Source: UBA6623 sp965238125
GTDB lineage: Bacteria; Acidobacteriota; Terriglobia; Bryobacterales; UBA6623
DNA: 64,000 nucleotides
Direction of reading: 5' to 3'
NCBI GenBank assembly: GCA_965238125.1
Contig: OZ250179.1
Coordinates: 2,232,001-2,296,000 of the forward strand
The notes under the pieces were generated by a model that made no database searches, was not told the origin of the DNA, and saw nothing but the letters and a program-made list of their open reading frames with translations. Below are positions 1 through 9,132 of the stretch, one piece after another. A program made the translations under genes and the position numbers. How positions within the stretch are numbered: the first letter of the stretch is position 1; every line of letters starts with the position of its first letter.

Positions 1-62
1 TTTTACCCTCCGCGGCGCGGAACGCGCACCCCTTCTATCCGGGGAACATGGGAGAATAAGGC

Positions 63-384
63 ATGGCGCGCAAACGGGACGGACTGGTTCCCGTCGGTGA
101 AGTCATCGCCGATCTGCCCGGCCCGGTGAAGGCAATCCGCGACGCCTCGCCCCAGGCGCTACACCACTTCACCCAGGCCGACCAGGTGCATCAACTTGTC
201 GGGGCCAGCGAAGCGGACCCCGACATGGGCTTCATGGCGCGGCTGATGGCGCTGTGCTCACTGCCCCGCACCAACCCCGGCAACCGGCTGCAGTAGAAGA
301 GGGTCAACGGGCCGTACACGCTGGGTATGAGCGCCGGGATCAACAACAAGCTCCCCTTCGGCAACTTCCCGCGCCCGCCCGACT
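63..384 (+). pseudogene. RepA-like plasmid replication initiator, N-terminal fragment with an in-frame stop
   Basis: The reading frame begins at an ATG 8 nt after a GGAGA ribosome-binding-type sequence and gives a protein starting MARKRDGLVPVGEV. After about 77 residues it meets TAG inside what should be the LMALCSLPRTNPGNRLQY core typical of broad-host-range plasmid RepA initiators. The frame beyond the stop continues as KRVNGPYTLGM and then NNKLPFGNFPR, so a Tyr codon has probably become a stop. Homology then ends abruptly near 385. The same N-terminus, including its leader, recurs at 61891 and 63429, and a C-terminal piece lies at 21096. The gene is not functional as written. The family assignment comes from remembered motif resemblance, not from a search. 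Confidence 0.6.
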
Positions 385-426
385 TCATCCACCCTCACGA
401 CGATGGGCCGCGGTGGCTCGACCCAC

Positions 427-640
427 GGCAAGATGAGGGAAATAATATGTAGTCGATCCCTGCGCGGAAGCATCCAGTTCTCCCGGAGGCAAGGAGGAGA
501 ATACGGGATCGGCTTCGAAATTAAGCGGCAGGCTGACGGTGGGCTCCGTGGAGGTGACTTCGATCGATCCGGTAAAGCTGGTGGGACCAAACAGGGACCC
601 CATACCGTGCGCATCATGACCTCCGGGCACGCCCGTAGCC
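427..640 (-). pseudogene. Degenerate fragment of the 226-residue YYFPHLAVG module
   Basis: On the minus strand this stretch encodes a sequence close to the end of the module repeated at 33.7-35.0 kb and 45.3-46.7 kb: SFTGSIEVTSTEPTVSLPL, then SSLPPGELDASAQGSTTYYF. It is more diverged than the other copies, for example NMPTLFDLSS is replaced by GMGSLFGPTS, and it has no start or continuation. It abuts the broken repA fragment directly. It is best read as a leftover of a large secreted-protein gene. Confidence 0.7.
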
Positions 641-906
641 CGAGATGAAGATGACGGGAAGGTGGTCGATATCGACCGGCTCGGGCGGCAGAAGGCACCG
701 GACGAGGCACCCTGAGCCGGACACCGCAGCCGGTGCGGGGGGGGTGAATCCCCAGGGGCTCGGGGTCCGGATCGAGGCCGCAAACGCCTCTCAGGGCTTT
801 CTGGAGAAGGGTTTTTTTCGAGGGACCGGGGGTTTTTGGTTCAAAATCGCGACAGGGTGGTATTTTTGAGCCGGTTCCGCGACCCGGCTCATATATGCCC
901 ATGGGG
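641..906. other. Intergenic stretch without a recognisable gene
   Basis: I see no credible coding sequence here. Short open frames exist on both strands but have no recognisable motif or ribosome-binding site. Two runs, of seven T and five T, lie around 811-845. Confidence 0.4.
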
Positions 907-1042
907 TCATGTCTCTGCCCCCAATTCTTTCCGGTACTCGGCGAGGTTGGCTTCATGTGCTTCGCGCAATTCCTGGTTCCACGGCACGTCCGAAAACCAG
1001 TTAATGATGTTGAGGGCGAGCTGCGCTTCCGACTTCATATCC
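907..1042 (-). pseudogene. C-terminal remnant of an unidentified protein
   Basis: The minus strand has a natural-looking 45-codon tail that ends at TGA (907-909). It is rich in Trp, Asn and Glu (for example NIINWFSDVPWNQELREAHE) and looks like a real helical protein end rather than a shadow frame. No family is recognised. Upstream it runs into the frameshifted repeat region of the neighbouring giant gene. Confidence 0.3.
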
Positions 1043-1132
1043 GGGCGGCTTGTTCTGGTTCGTCCGCCAACGCGCGCACGTACCGGACCGAGCAGGTCGA
1101 CCGGCGCACCAGACGTCCAAGTTTCTGGAACG

Positions 1133-1785
1133 TCAACGCACTGTTGCCCACGCGCTGTTCGAGAGTGGCTTGCCCCCCGCCGTGCATACGGCGCCCGGCG
1201 CGCCGCAGGCGCGGTCCCCCGGCAGGACGATCGTGATCTCCCCGGCCGCGGTCGGCTGGACCGTGATCTCCCAACGCCGGTTGCTGGGCATACGCAGGTA
1301 CCGCCGCGCCACGGTCACCCGCCTGTTCGTCACTGTGAAGACGCTGTCGCGCAGCGTCACGTAGCTCAAATCCGGCTCCTCGCTGAACCGCAGCTCGAAG
1401 GTGAACGGCGTCTCGCCATCGTGCTCCGCCGAAACCCCATGGAAGCTCGCCGCCAGGGTGTTGTCCGAGCCCGTCACAATGGCCGCCACCGAGCCCGTGA
1501 GCGGGCGTCCGTCCGGCGCGCAGACCCGCCACCCGGAGGCATCGCAGGCCCGGCCCCCTGGCAGGAGGATAGTGACGTCCTCAACGGACGTCGGCGCGAC
1601 CGTGATTTCCCAACGCAGGTTGCTCGGGGCGTTGAGCCGCCGCGCCTGCGTCACCCGCCCGTTCGTCACCGTGAAGGCGCTGTCCTGCAGCGTCACGTAC
1701 TCAGATCCAGCTCCTCGCTGAACCGCACCTCGACGATGAACGGGGTCTCGCCGTCGTGCCTCGTCGGACCCATGGAAGCTCGCCG
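1133..1785 (-). pseudogene. Frameshifted continuation of the ~111-residue tandem repeats of the giant secreted protein
   Basis: The minus strand holds about two more copies of the repeat whose intact copies are encoded at 1786-2795. Typical pieces are TLRDSVFTVTNRRVTVARR, RWEITVQPTAAGEITIVLP and AEHDGETPFTFEL. They lie in different frames from the upstream copies, with shifts near 1785 and again near 1700, so the C-terminus of the giant gene has decayed or been mis-sequenced. Repeat starts are spaced about 331-335 bp. Confidence 0.7.
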
Positions 1786-4650
1786 TCAACGGCGTGCGAG
1801 CCGTACCGTGGCCTGCACCGAGCCCGTCAACCGGCGTCCGTCCAACGTGCATATCGCCCCGCGGGCATCGCAGGCCCGGCCTCCCGGCAGGACGATGGTG
1901 ATATCCCCGGCCGAGGTCGGCTGGACCGTGATCTCCCAACGCAGGTTGCTGGGCATGCGCAGGTACCGCTGCGCCACGGTCACCCGCCCGTTCGTCACGG
2001 TGAAGGCGCTGTCACGCACCGTCACGTAGCTCAAATCCGGCTCCTCGTTGAACCACAGCTCGAAGGTGAACGGCGTCTCGCCGTCGTGCTCCGCCGGAAC
2101 CCCATAGAAGCTCGCCGCCAGGGTGTTGCTCGGGCGCGTCACAGTGGCCACCAGCGAGCCCGTGAGTGGGCGTCCGTCCAATGTGCATATCGCCCCGCGG
2201 GCATCGCAGGCCTGGCCCCCCCGCAGGACGATAGTGATGTCCTCGACGGGCGTCGGCGCGACCGTGATCTCCCACCGCAGATTGCTGGGGGCGTTGAGGC
2301 GCCGCGCCTGCGTCACCCGCCCGCTCGTCACCGTGAAGGCGCTGTCGCGCAGCGTCACCTCGCTCAGATCCAGCTCCTCGCTGAACCACAACTCGAAGGT
2401 GAACGGCGTCTCGCCGTCGTGCTCCGCCGGAACCCCATGGAAGCTCGCCGTCAGCGGGTTGCCCGGGCCCGTCACAGTGGCCGCCACCGAGCCCGTGAGC
2501 GGGCGTCCGTCCGGCGCGCAGACCCCCCACCCGGAGGCATCGCAGGCCCGGCCCCCCGGCAGGACGATAGTGACGTCCTCGACGGACGTCGGCGCGACCG
2601 TGATCTCCCACCGCAGATTGCTGGGGGCGTTGAGGCGCTGCGCCACGGTCACCCGCCCGTTCGTCACCGTGAAGGCGCTGTCGCGCAGCGTCACGTAGCT
2701 CAGATCCAGCTCCTCGCTGAACCGCAACTCGAAGGTGAACGGCGTCCGGTCGTGCGACGCCGGCATCGCGTGGAAGCTCGCCGTCAGCGCTGGCTCCTGC
2801 GGCGCCTCGGCCGCCACGACCGTCACCGTCGCCCCGTCCTCGCCGGACAGGCCGCCGGCATCGGTCACCCGCAACCTGAACGTCAGCGCCGCGTCCTCCG
2901 TTGGTCCGGCCGGCGCCGCGAACGTCGTCACCGCCGCGGACGGCGCCGACAGCGTCACCGTGGCGCCGCCGGTCTGCGTCCACGCGTACTGCAAGGTATC
3001 GCCCGCGTCCGGGTCGCGGCCCGAACCCCTGAGGGTCACGGTCGCGCCTTGCTCGACGCCCGGCTGGTCCGCCCCCGCGTCCGCGGTTGGCGCTTCGTTG
3101 CGGTTCGAGAGCGACACGCTGATGTCCGCGGTGGCGTCGCCCGCGCCGTCGCTGACCTGCGCCGTCAGGTCGTAAGTGCCGTCGCCCCCGGCATCGTCCG
3201 GCGCCTCGTAGTCCTTCGCCGCCGCGAACGTCAGCACACCGCTCGCGCTCAACGCGAAATGCCCGCTGTCCGCGCCGCCCGATATCGACCACACCAGGTC
3301 CGACGCCGGCGTGCCGGTGTCGGTGGCGCTCAGTGTCCCCACGGCTGTCTCGCCCTCGACCACCGTGAACGATGTCGGACTGACCACGCCCAGCGCGCCC
3401 GTCGTGTCCGGCGTGTCGTTCCCGACCGACCAGTTGAGCAGTCCCAACGCCTCGTTGCCCGCCGCGTCCCGGATCGGGTTCGTCCCAGGCGTGTAGCTCA
3501 CCATGATGCCCTTCTCCCCGTGCTCCACCGCAGGATGGAGGGTCAGCGCCACCACCCTCCCGCTGACCGAGACTCCCGAAACGCTTCGCCCGCTCCCGTC
3601 CACCTGCACCGTGAAGTCCCCCGGCGCAGGCCTCGATCCCTCAGCGAGCGCTTCCCCGTAGGTCAGCGTCAGAAAGGAGCCGTCGACCGCCGCGCTCGGG
3701 AAACCCGGCCGGACCCCGTCCACTTTGTGGTTGGGGTCATTGGTCTGGGCACCGTGCGTCAGAATCGCGTCCGCGGCCGAATTGTTATTCTTGATGCTGC
3801 TGCGGTTGCGCTTCAGTCCGTTGGCCTCAATGGTGGCGCCGTTGGTGTCCTCGTCGGTGCTCTGCACCCGGTATCGGAATACGAGTTGGGTCGTGCCCGA
3901 GCCGCTGACATAGTTGGCCGTGCGCAGGGTGGACCCTACCGCCAGGTCGATCTGCGGCGTGCCGGTGACGGCGACCTCTCCGCTGAAGGTCACCGCCACG
4001 TCAATCACGTCCCCGCGTCTGTACGTGTTGTCCGCCCCCGGATCGGAGGTGAACGCGACGCTCGAAACCGTCGGTGGGGGATTACGAAACACTTCGAGTA
4101 TCCAATCGTTTGTCTCCACCATCCATTCCTCAAGCGTATCTCTCAGGGCCTGAATGTCATCGGCATGGTCGGGATCATCAATCAAGTTGTTCAATGCATT
4201 GGGATCGTTCTCATAATCGTAAAATTCCTCCAGCACGCGATACGTAAAGAAATGGTTTCGCGCAGCCAATTCTGTATCGTAGAGCCCTGCCCATTGCATC
4301 GCCGTCCACGACCGACCTTGCTGGGACTCATTTATAAATTTTCGATCGCCATTGGACCAGAGATTGAAAACATAACCAAACCGCGCATTCTGCACGCTCC
4401 GAATCGGGTAATCGCGATGCCCCGAAGTCTGGTGAAGTTGCGTGAACACGTACTCGCGTCCATCCTGATTTTCACCCCGCAAAATCGGCAAAAACGATTT
4501 GCCATTGACGCCTTCTGGAATATCCACGCCAATGGCATCCAGCACCGTAGGCAAGAAATCTATCCCAGAAATAAAATGCTCGGCATCCACGCGCCCGGCC
4601 TGAATGACTCCAGGCCATCGCACCACCCAGGGGGTGCGTGTACTGTTCAA
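1786..4650 (-). pseudogene. Giant secreted protein, 3' part: sulfatase C-terminal half, SwmB/cadherin/PKD-like domains, tandem repeats
   Basis: This is the downstream half of the gene that starts near 8565. It opens inside the sulfatase with NSTRTPWVVRWPGVIQAG and runs through the C-terminal sulfatase region (about residues 1-190). A SwmB-like calcium-binding or adhesion domain follows (about 195-400), then a cadherin-like plus PKD-like cassette (about 415-620). The end is three copies of a ~111-residue repeat containing TLRDSAFTVTNGRVT and RWEITVAPT. It is separated from the upstream half by an out-of-phase 147-bp insertion, so it would not be translated with its signal peptide as the sequence stands. 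If repaired, the product would be an exported surface or extracellular enzyme. Function beyond sulfatase homology is unknown. Confidence 0.7.
2810..3395 (-). repeat. Cadherin/PKD cassette, copy B (direct repeat of 5585-6165)
   Basis: This encodes a ~195-residue cassette beginning PTSFTVVEGETAVGTLSATD and containing GHFALSASGVLTFAAAKDYE. It is nearly identical to the cassette at 5585-6165 on the same strand. The two copies lie on either side of the sulfatase and SwmB-like coding region. Confidence 0.85.
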
Positions 4651-4675
4651 ATAAGAATTTGTCTTCGCAAATGGA

Positions 4676-4971
4676 CATGCCCTGATCCGACAAAAACATC
4701 ACCAGGGTATTCTCCGCCACGCCCGTATCATCCAACACATCGAGCAATCGCCCCACCGTGTCATCAGCTCGGCGAACAGAACTGTAGTATTCGGAAATTT
4801 CCAAACGCACCTCCGGTATGGAAATGCCATGCCCTGATCCGACAAAAACATCACCAGGGTATTCTCCGCCACGCCCGTATCATCCAACACATCGAGCAAT
4901 CGCCCCACCGTGTCATCAGCTCGGCGAACAGAACTGTAGTATTCGGAAATTTCCAAACGCACCTCCGGTAT
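4676..4971. repeat. 144-bp tandem duplication inside the sulfatase coding region
   Basis: Positions 4676-4819 are repeated identically, as far as I can see by eye, at 4828-4971, with 8 bp (GGAAATGC) between them. Compared with the sequence a sulfatase would need (GMAFPFAKTNSYLNSTRTPW), the net extra DNA is 147 bp, a multiple of three. The second copy is nevertheless read in the wrong phase and reaches a stop. It separates the two halves of the giant gene. Confidence 0.9.
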
Positions 4972-7900
4972 ATCGGGCAAAAATCCCGGAACGACCACCT
5001 CTTCTGGAGCAAATGTGCGCGAGGGCGGCACCGCAGGCCGATCGGGTTCGTCGTACCAATCGGACGTGTCATTGCCATAGAACGGACGATGCGGATCGTT
5101 GGAATTCGCCATCAGGAAAAATGGGCGACCGCCATCCATGGCATCCTGCACGAAATTCTTCGCACTCTGATAATACGTTTCGGGGTTTCGCCCGTACCCC
5201 AACTCGCGTGACTGCATCATCAAATCCCATTGAAATTCCTCGTATGGCGTCGAATGTCTCACCTTGCCCAAAATGCCCACATCGTACCCTGCATCGCGCA
5301 AAATATCGGGCAGAATGGGCACGCCTTCGAGCCGCAAAAAATGAAACCCCTCGCCGCCACTGAGATGTGGATAGCGCCCGGTCATCAATGCCGAGCGGCT
5401 CGGATGGCACTCCGAAGCGGTCATATGACCGTGGTTAAACCGCAACCCCTCTGCTCCCAATTGGTCAATATTGGGCGTCGTCCCCGCTATTGGACACCCA
5501 AACACCCCAACTGCATCCCAGTTCATGTCATCGGCAATAATCAGCACAACATTTGTCCGGGTCTGGTTCGTCACTGGCAGCTCCGGCGCCACGATCGTCA
5601 CCGCCGTCTGGTCCTCACCGTACAGGCCGCCGGCGTCGGTCACCCGCAGGGCGAACGTCAGCACGGCATCGTTGGTGAGCCCGGTCGGCGCCGCGAACGT
5701 CGTCACCGCCGCGGACGGCGCCGACAGCGTCACCGTGGCGCCACCGGTCTGCGTCCACGCGTACTGCAGGGTATCGCCCGCGTCCGGGTCGCGGCCTGAA
5801 CCCGTGAGGGTCACGGTCACGCCTTCCTCGACGCCCGGCTGGTCCGCCCCCCCGTCCGCCGTTGGCGCTTCGTTGCGGTTCGAGAGCGACACGCTGATGT
5901 CCGCAGTGGCATCGTCGGCGCCGTCGCTGACCTGCGCCGTCAGGTGGTAAGTGCCGTCGTCCCCGGCATCGTCCGGCGCCTCGTAGTCCTTCGCCGCCGC
6001 GAACGTCAGCACACCGCTCGCGCTCAACGCGAAATGCCCGCTGTCGGCGCCGCCCGATATCGACCAAACCAGGGTCTCCGCCGGCGTGTCAACGTCGGTG
6101 GCGCTCAACGTCCCTGCGGTAGTCTCGCCCTCGACCACCGTGAACGACGTCGGACCGACCACCTCCGGAGCGCTCGGACCCACGCGCACCACTGCCGGCG
6201 ACGGGCCTTCCGCCTGGCCGTTCAGCGCCGCCACGCTGTAGAAATACGTTTCGTCGGCTGTCACCGTCGTGTCGACATGGCTCGTCGCCGTACTGCCGGT
6301 GTCTGCGACGAGCACCTGCAGGGCCTCTAAGGCCTCTCCCCGCAACATCCGGTATCCGGTGACCGGCGCATCGCCTTCCGGCGGCTCCCAGCTCAGCGTC
6401 ACACTCCCGGACTCCATGACCGCCGACAGATTCCGAACCGGCCCGGACAATCCTAAAACGCTCGCGCGCGCCGGATTCGATTCCGGACTCGGATAGCCGT
6501 CGAAGAGCGCCTGGACGATCCAGCCATAGTCACCCGGCGCCGGGCTGTTGTCCGTCCAGGTCGTATAGGTCGTGGCGGTGTCCGCGACGTAGACTGTCGG
6601 CGTCTCGCCGCCCACTCCCCGGAGAATCCGGTAACCGGTGAGCGAACCGGCGTCCTCGGGCGGGTCCCAGCTCAGCACGGCGTCGCCCTCGGTGAGCGCG
6701 ACCTCCAGATTCGTCGGCCTCGTCTTCGTCAGGGCGTCGCACATGCGCGGCGCCATGACCTCGAGCAGGCCGTCGAAGAAAGACGCGCTCCAGTATTTGG
6801 GATCGGAACGACTGCGCGAGTTCCAGCGCCCGCGAGCCGCGAGGGCCCCCCGGCCGCCCTCTCCGAAATGGACACGGAGCTTCTGGAGCAGCTCGTCTTC
6901 CGCGGTCGCGGAACCGGATGGGTAGTACAGCAGATTACCCACGTAAGCTGATTGTTCGGGAAGCAGCGTGTCCGCGTTCGACACGTCCCGGTACAGCTTC
7001 CTGATGATGGGCTCGCGCTGCCACAGATCGACGGCGATCAGGAAGGAGACCGCGGATCCCATCTCTCCGCCCGGGTCGTAGTGGTAGTCGGGAAGGGCGT
7101 AGGGGTTGCTCAGAGCGTCATAAAGTGTTTCATCCGTGTGGATGGGTCCGCTGCCGGGGGTGGCCGGCACGGCGAGGTTGTGGTCACTCAGCGGAAAGCT
7201 GTCCACGGTGACCTTGTGCCGCGCGAATTCCGGGCCTCTCTTCGCCTCGCACATCACCGTTTCAGCGAAGCGCCAGTAGTCGTCCTCGCCCGCCTTCAGC
7301 CTACGATGCAGCACCTCCGCATGCCGCCACGACCAGACGGTCCCGGCTTCCTGAACCGCTAGCGCCACAGCCCCATGGCCAGGCGCTTTCAGGTGCCTGC
7401 GCGCCCAGTTGCCGTCCAAATCATGAGATACGGAAAAATCAAGCGGCTCGATCCGCGGATTCGTTGATTCCGTAGCCGCCGCCGTGCTCGCGGCCACGGA
7501 GTCATAGTTGGTGTCGCCCGGACTGACAAATTCGGTTCCGTCCCATGTGTTCCACGCGCCCCACAGCGGTTTGTTAAGGGAGCCGTGGCACACCTGGCAC
7601 GAACTGGGCTCTGTGACCGACGGCGTTCCCCCGGAGAAGTCGATGACGCCGGCCGACCACCGGTCATCGCCCTGCCGGAGGAACTCGACCACGTTGCCGA
7701 GTTCGGCCGGCGCTGACGCATCGGTGTTCCACGCGAAAGTGAACCGTCCGTCTCCCCCCCAGGAGACGATTCTCGGAAAGTCTTCGGATACATGAGGCTG
7801 CGCCGGCGCCTCCGAGGCGTAGACCATCGCGAAACGCTGCCGGTAGACGGCGGGCAGCGCCGCGATGAACGCTTCGGGACTGCTAACGCTGTGCCGGTCG

Positions 7901-8565
7901 AGAAATCGCTGGATCTTCGGGAAAGACCCCGAATCGTCGGGTGGATCCCCGTTCGCCTGCATCCCATCGAACCGAGAAAATTCACCGAACATGCCGTCGG
8001 GCAGGCTGAGCAGCGGGTTGTCGGCCAGCGTCAGCTCCTCCAGCAGCAGCAGTTCGTCGAACAGGTACACGGGCAGGCTCTGCAATCGGTTGCCGTCGAG
8101 GCGGAGCGTCTTCAACAGCAGCAACTCGTCGAACACCCCCTGCGGCAACGCCGTGAGGACGTTGAACGACAGGTCAAGGGTGTCCAGGCGAACCAGACCA
8201 TCGAAATCGCCGACGCTCAGGCTCGAGATGACCTGGTCGGACAGATCCAGCGAAGTGATCTCCCGCATGTGGCGCAGCGTGACCTGTGCGCAGGTCGCGG
8301 CGCCGCTCGCCGTCACGATCGCAGCGCTCACTTGGAAGGTACGAGCGCACACGTCCTGTCCGACACTCGGCGGGGTCTGCGCGAAGACCTCTCGGCCCTC
8401 GCCCGCGCACCAAGCCAGGCCAACGCACACCCCAACGAACCACCGGCGCGCCGTGCTCCGGAGCCGAGCCGGGCGGGGCGTCCCGGAAAACCAGGACCGT
8501 GCGTCACGGGTCTCAGATGGGGACACTGAGCTGGCAATCCGGTTCGCGAATGGCCTCCACAACAT
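4699..8565 (-). CDS. Giant secreted protein, 5' part: LRR, CXXCH-containing region, FN3-like and cadherin/PKD domains, sulfatase N-terminal half
   Basis: I chose the ATG at 8565; the open frame upstream belongs to an IS21 transposase remnant. A secretion signal ends near VFAQTPPSVGQD. A leucine-rich-repeat block follows (LDLSFNVLTALPQGVFDE type). A large central region next contains CQVCH, a CXXCH heme c attachment motif, at about 7590-7610. Two fibronectin-III-like domains (LSWDPPEDAGSLTGYRILRG), a cadherin/PKD cassette and the N-terminal half of a type I sulfatase complete it. The sulfatase has metal-binding VLIIADDMNWD and the formylglycine motif CHPSR followed by SALMTGRYP. The frame ends early because of the 147-bp duplication at 4676-4971. 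The sulfatase stretch (roughly 4080-5560) looks poorer in GC than its flanks, suggesting separate origin. Substrate is unknown. Confidence 0.75.
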   Translation of the reverse strand: MLWRPFANRIASSVSPSETRDARSWFSGTPRPARLRSTARRWFVGVCVGLAWCAGEGREVFAQTPPSVGQDVCARTFQVSAAIVTASGAATCAQVTLRHMREITSLDLSDQVISSLSVGDFDGLVRLDTLDLSFNVLTALPQGVFDELLLLKTLRLDGNRLQSLPVYLFDELLLLEELTLADNPLLSLPDGMFGEFSRFDGMQANGDPPDDSGSFPKIQRFLDRHSVSSPEAFIAALPAVYRQRFAMVYASEAPAQPHVSEDFPRIVSWGGDGRFTFAWNTDASAPAELGNVVEFLRQGDDRWSAGVIDFSGGTPSVTEPSSCQVCHGSLNKPLWGAWNTWDGTEFVSPGDTNYDSVAASTAAATESTNPRIEPLDFSVSHDLDGNWARRHLKAPGHGAVALAVQEAGTVWSWRHAEVLHRRLKAGEDDYWRFAETVMCEAKRGPEFARHKVTVDSFPLSDHNLAVPATPGSGPIHTDETLYDALSNPYALPDYHYDPGGEMGSAVSFLIAVDLWQREPIIRKLYRDVSNADTLLPEQSAYVGNLLYYPSGSATAEDELLQKLRVHFGEGGRGALAARGRWNSRSRSDPKYWSASFFDGLLEVMAPRMCDALTKTRPTNLEVALTEGDAVLSWDPPEDAGSLTGYRILRGVGGETPTVYVADTATTYTTWTDNSPAPGDYGWIVQALFDGYPSPESNPARASVLGLSGPVRNLSAVMESGSVTLSWEPPEGDAPVTGYRMLRGEALEALQVLVADTGSTATSHVDTTVTADETYFYSVAALNGQAEGPSPAVVRVGPSAPEVVGPTSFTVVEGETTAGTLSATDVDTPAETLVWSISGGADSGHFALSASGVLTFAAAKDYEAPDDAGDDGTYHLTAQVSDGADDATADISVSLSNRNEAPTADGGADQPGVEEGVTVTLTGSGRDPDAGDTLQYAWTQTGGATVTLSAPSAAVTTFAAPTGLTNDAVLTFALRVTDAGGLYGEDQTAVTIVAPELPVTNQTRTNVVLIIADDMNWDAVGVFGCPIAGTTPNIDQLGAEGLRFNHGHMTASECHPSRSALMTGRYPHLSGGEGFHFLRLEGVPILPDILRDAGYDVGILGKVRHSTPYEEFQWDLMMQSRELGYGRNPETYYQSAKNFVQDAMDGGRPFFLMANSNDPHRPFYGNDTSDWYDEPDRPAVPPSRTFAPEEVVVPGFLPDIPEVRLEISEYYSSVRRADDTVGRLLDVLDDTGVAENTLVMFLSDQGMAFPYRRCVWKFPNTTVLFAELMTRWGDCSMCWMIRAWRRIPW
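5585..6165 (-). repeat. Cadherin/PKD cassette, copy A
   Basis: This near-identical partner of the cassette at 2810-3395 has the same orientation. Its segments DLTAQVSDG/HLTAQVSDG and QYAWTQTGGATVTLSAPSAA match almost throughout. The pair forms a direct repeat of about 580 bp enclosing about 2.2 kb of sulfatase and SwmB-like coding sequence. Confidence 0.85.
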
Positions 8566-8598
8566 GCTTGCTTCCAAGTCCGCCGTAACCGGCGGCGC

Positions 8599-8892
8599 CT
8601 TCTCTAAGTCGTGCTCGTCTCGGAGTCGTTCGAAGATCCGCTGGGCGGTGTGCCGCTGCTTCTTCGCCAGCGCTAGGTCCGTCTCCAGGATCTGGTCGAT
8701 GATCGGCGTGTAGGCGTCGAGCTTCGGGCGTCGAATCGGCTTCTGCCGCCGATAGCCCGGCGGCGCGGCGTAGCGCAGCATCTTGCGCACGGTCTCGCGC
8801 GCCAGCCCGAAACGCTGCGCCGCTTCTCTCTCGCTGACCCCTTCGACAAAGACCGCTCGGCGAACGCGTGCGTACAGCTCCACACAGTACAT
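8599..8892 (-). pseudogene. istA: IS21-family transposase IstA, N-terminal fragment
   Basis: The protein begins MYCVELYARVRRAVFVEGVS. It has an HTH (SEREAAQRFGLARETVRKML) followed by PPGYRRQKPIRRPKLDAYTP and QRHTAQRIFERLRDEH, the canonical start of IS21 IstA. After about 98 residues homology stops and the frame runs into the 5' end of the giant LRR/sulfatase gene. It could supply an upstream promoter or a translational fusion to that gene. There is no istB and no intact end. Confidence 0.85.
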
Positions 8893-9132
8893 CCCTCCCG
8901 CATCACACAAAACACCCCAAGAATGTTTTATGAAATGCCGTCGGGCGCGGTCTAGTTTTGCTCCGCCACAACACGGCTGAACACCGCCGCCTTGTGGCCT
9001 ATTTTCTCTCCGCCGCTAACACTCGGCATATGCGCCTGAACCCAACAGTTTGGATGATGATGGTTGAGTTATTCATGATTGCTTTCACGGGATGCCGCCG
9101 CGAGCGGCTTTATCGCGCGTATAGCGTCAAGT

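Noticed and set aside
1133..2795. Tandem repeats as a possible CRISPR array
   Set aside because: Units are ~333 bp, coding, and without spacers; no cas genes are visible in the window.
1756..5211. Very long plus-strand open frame (about 1150 codons)
   Set aside because: It is Arg/Pro/His-rich and antisense to a recognisable secreted protein with domains and repeats; the openness comes from high GC.
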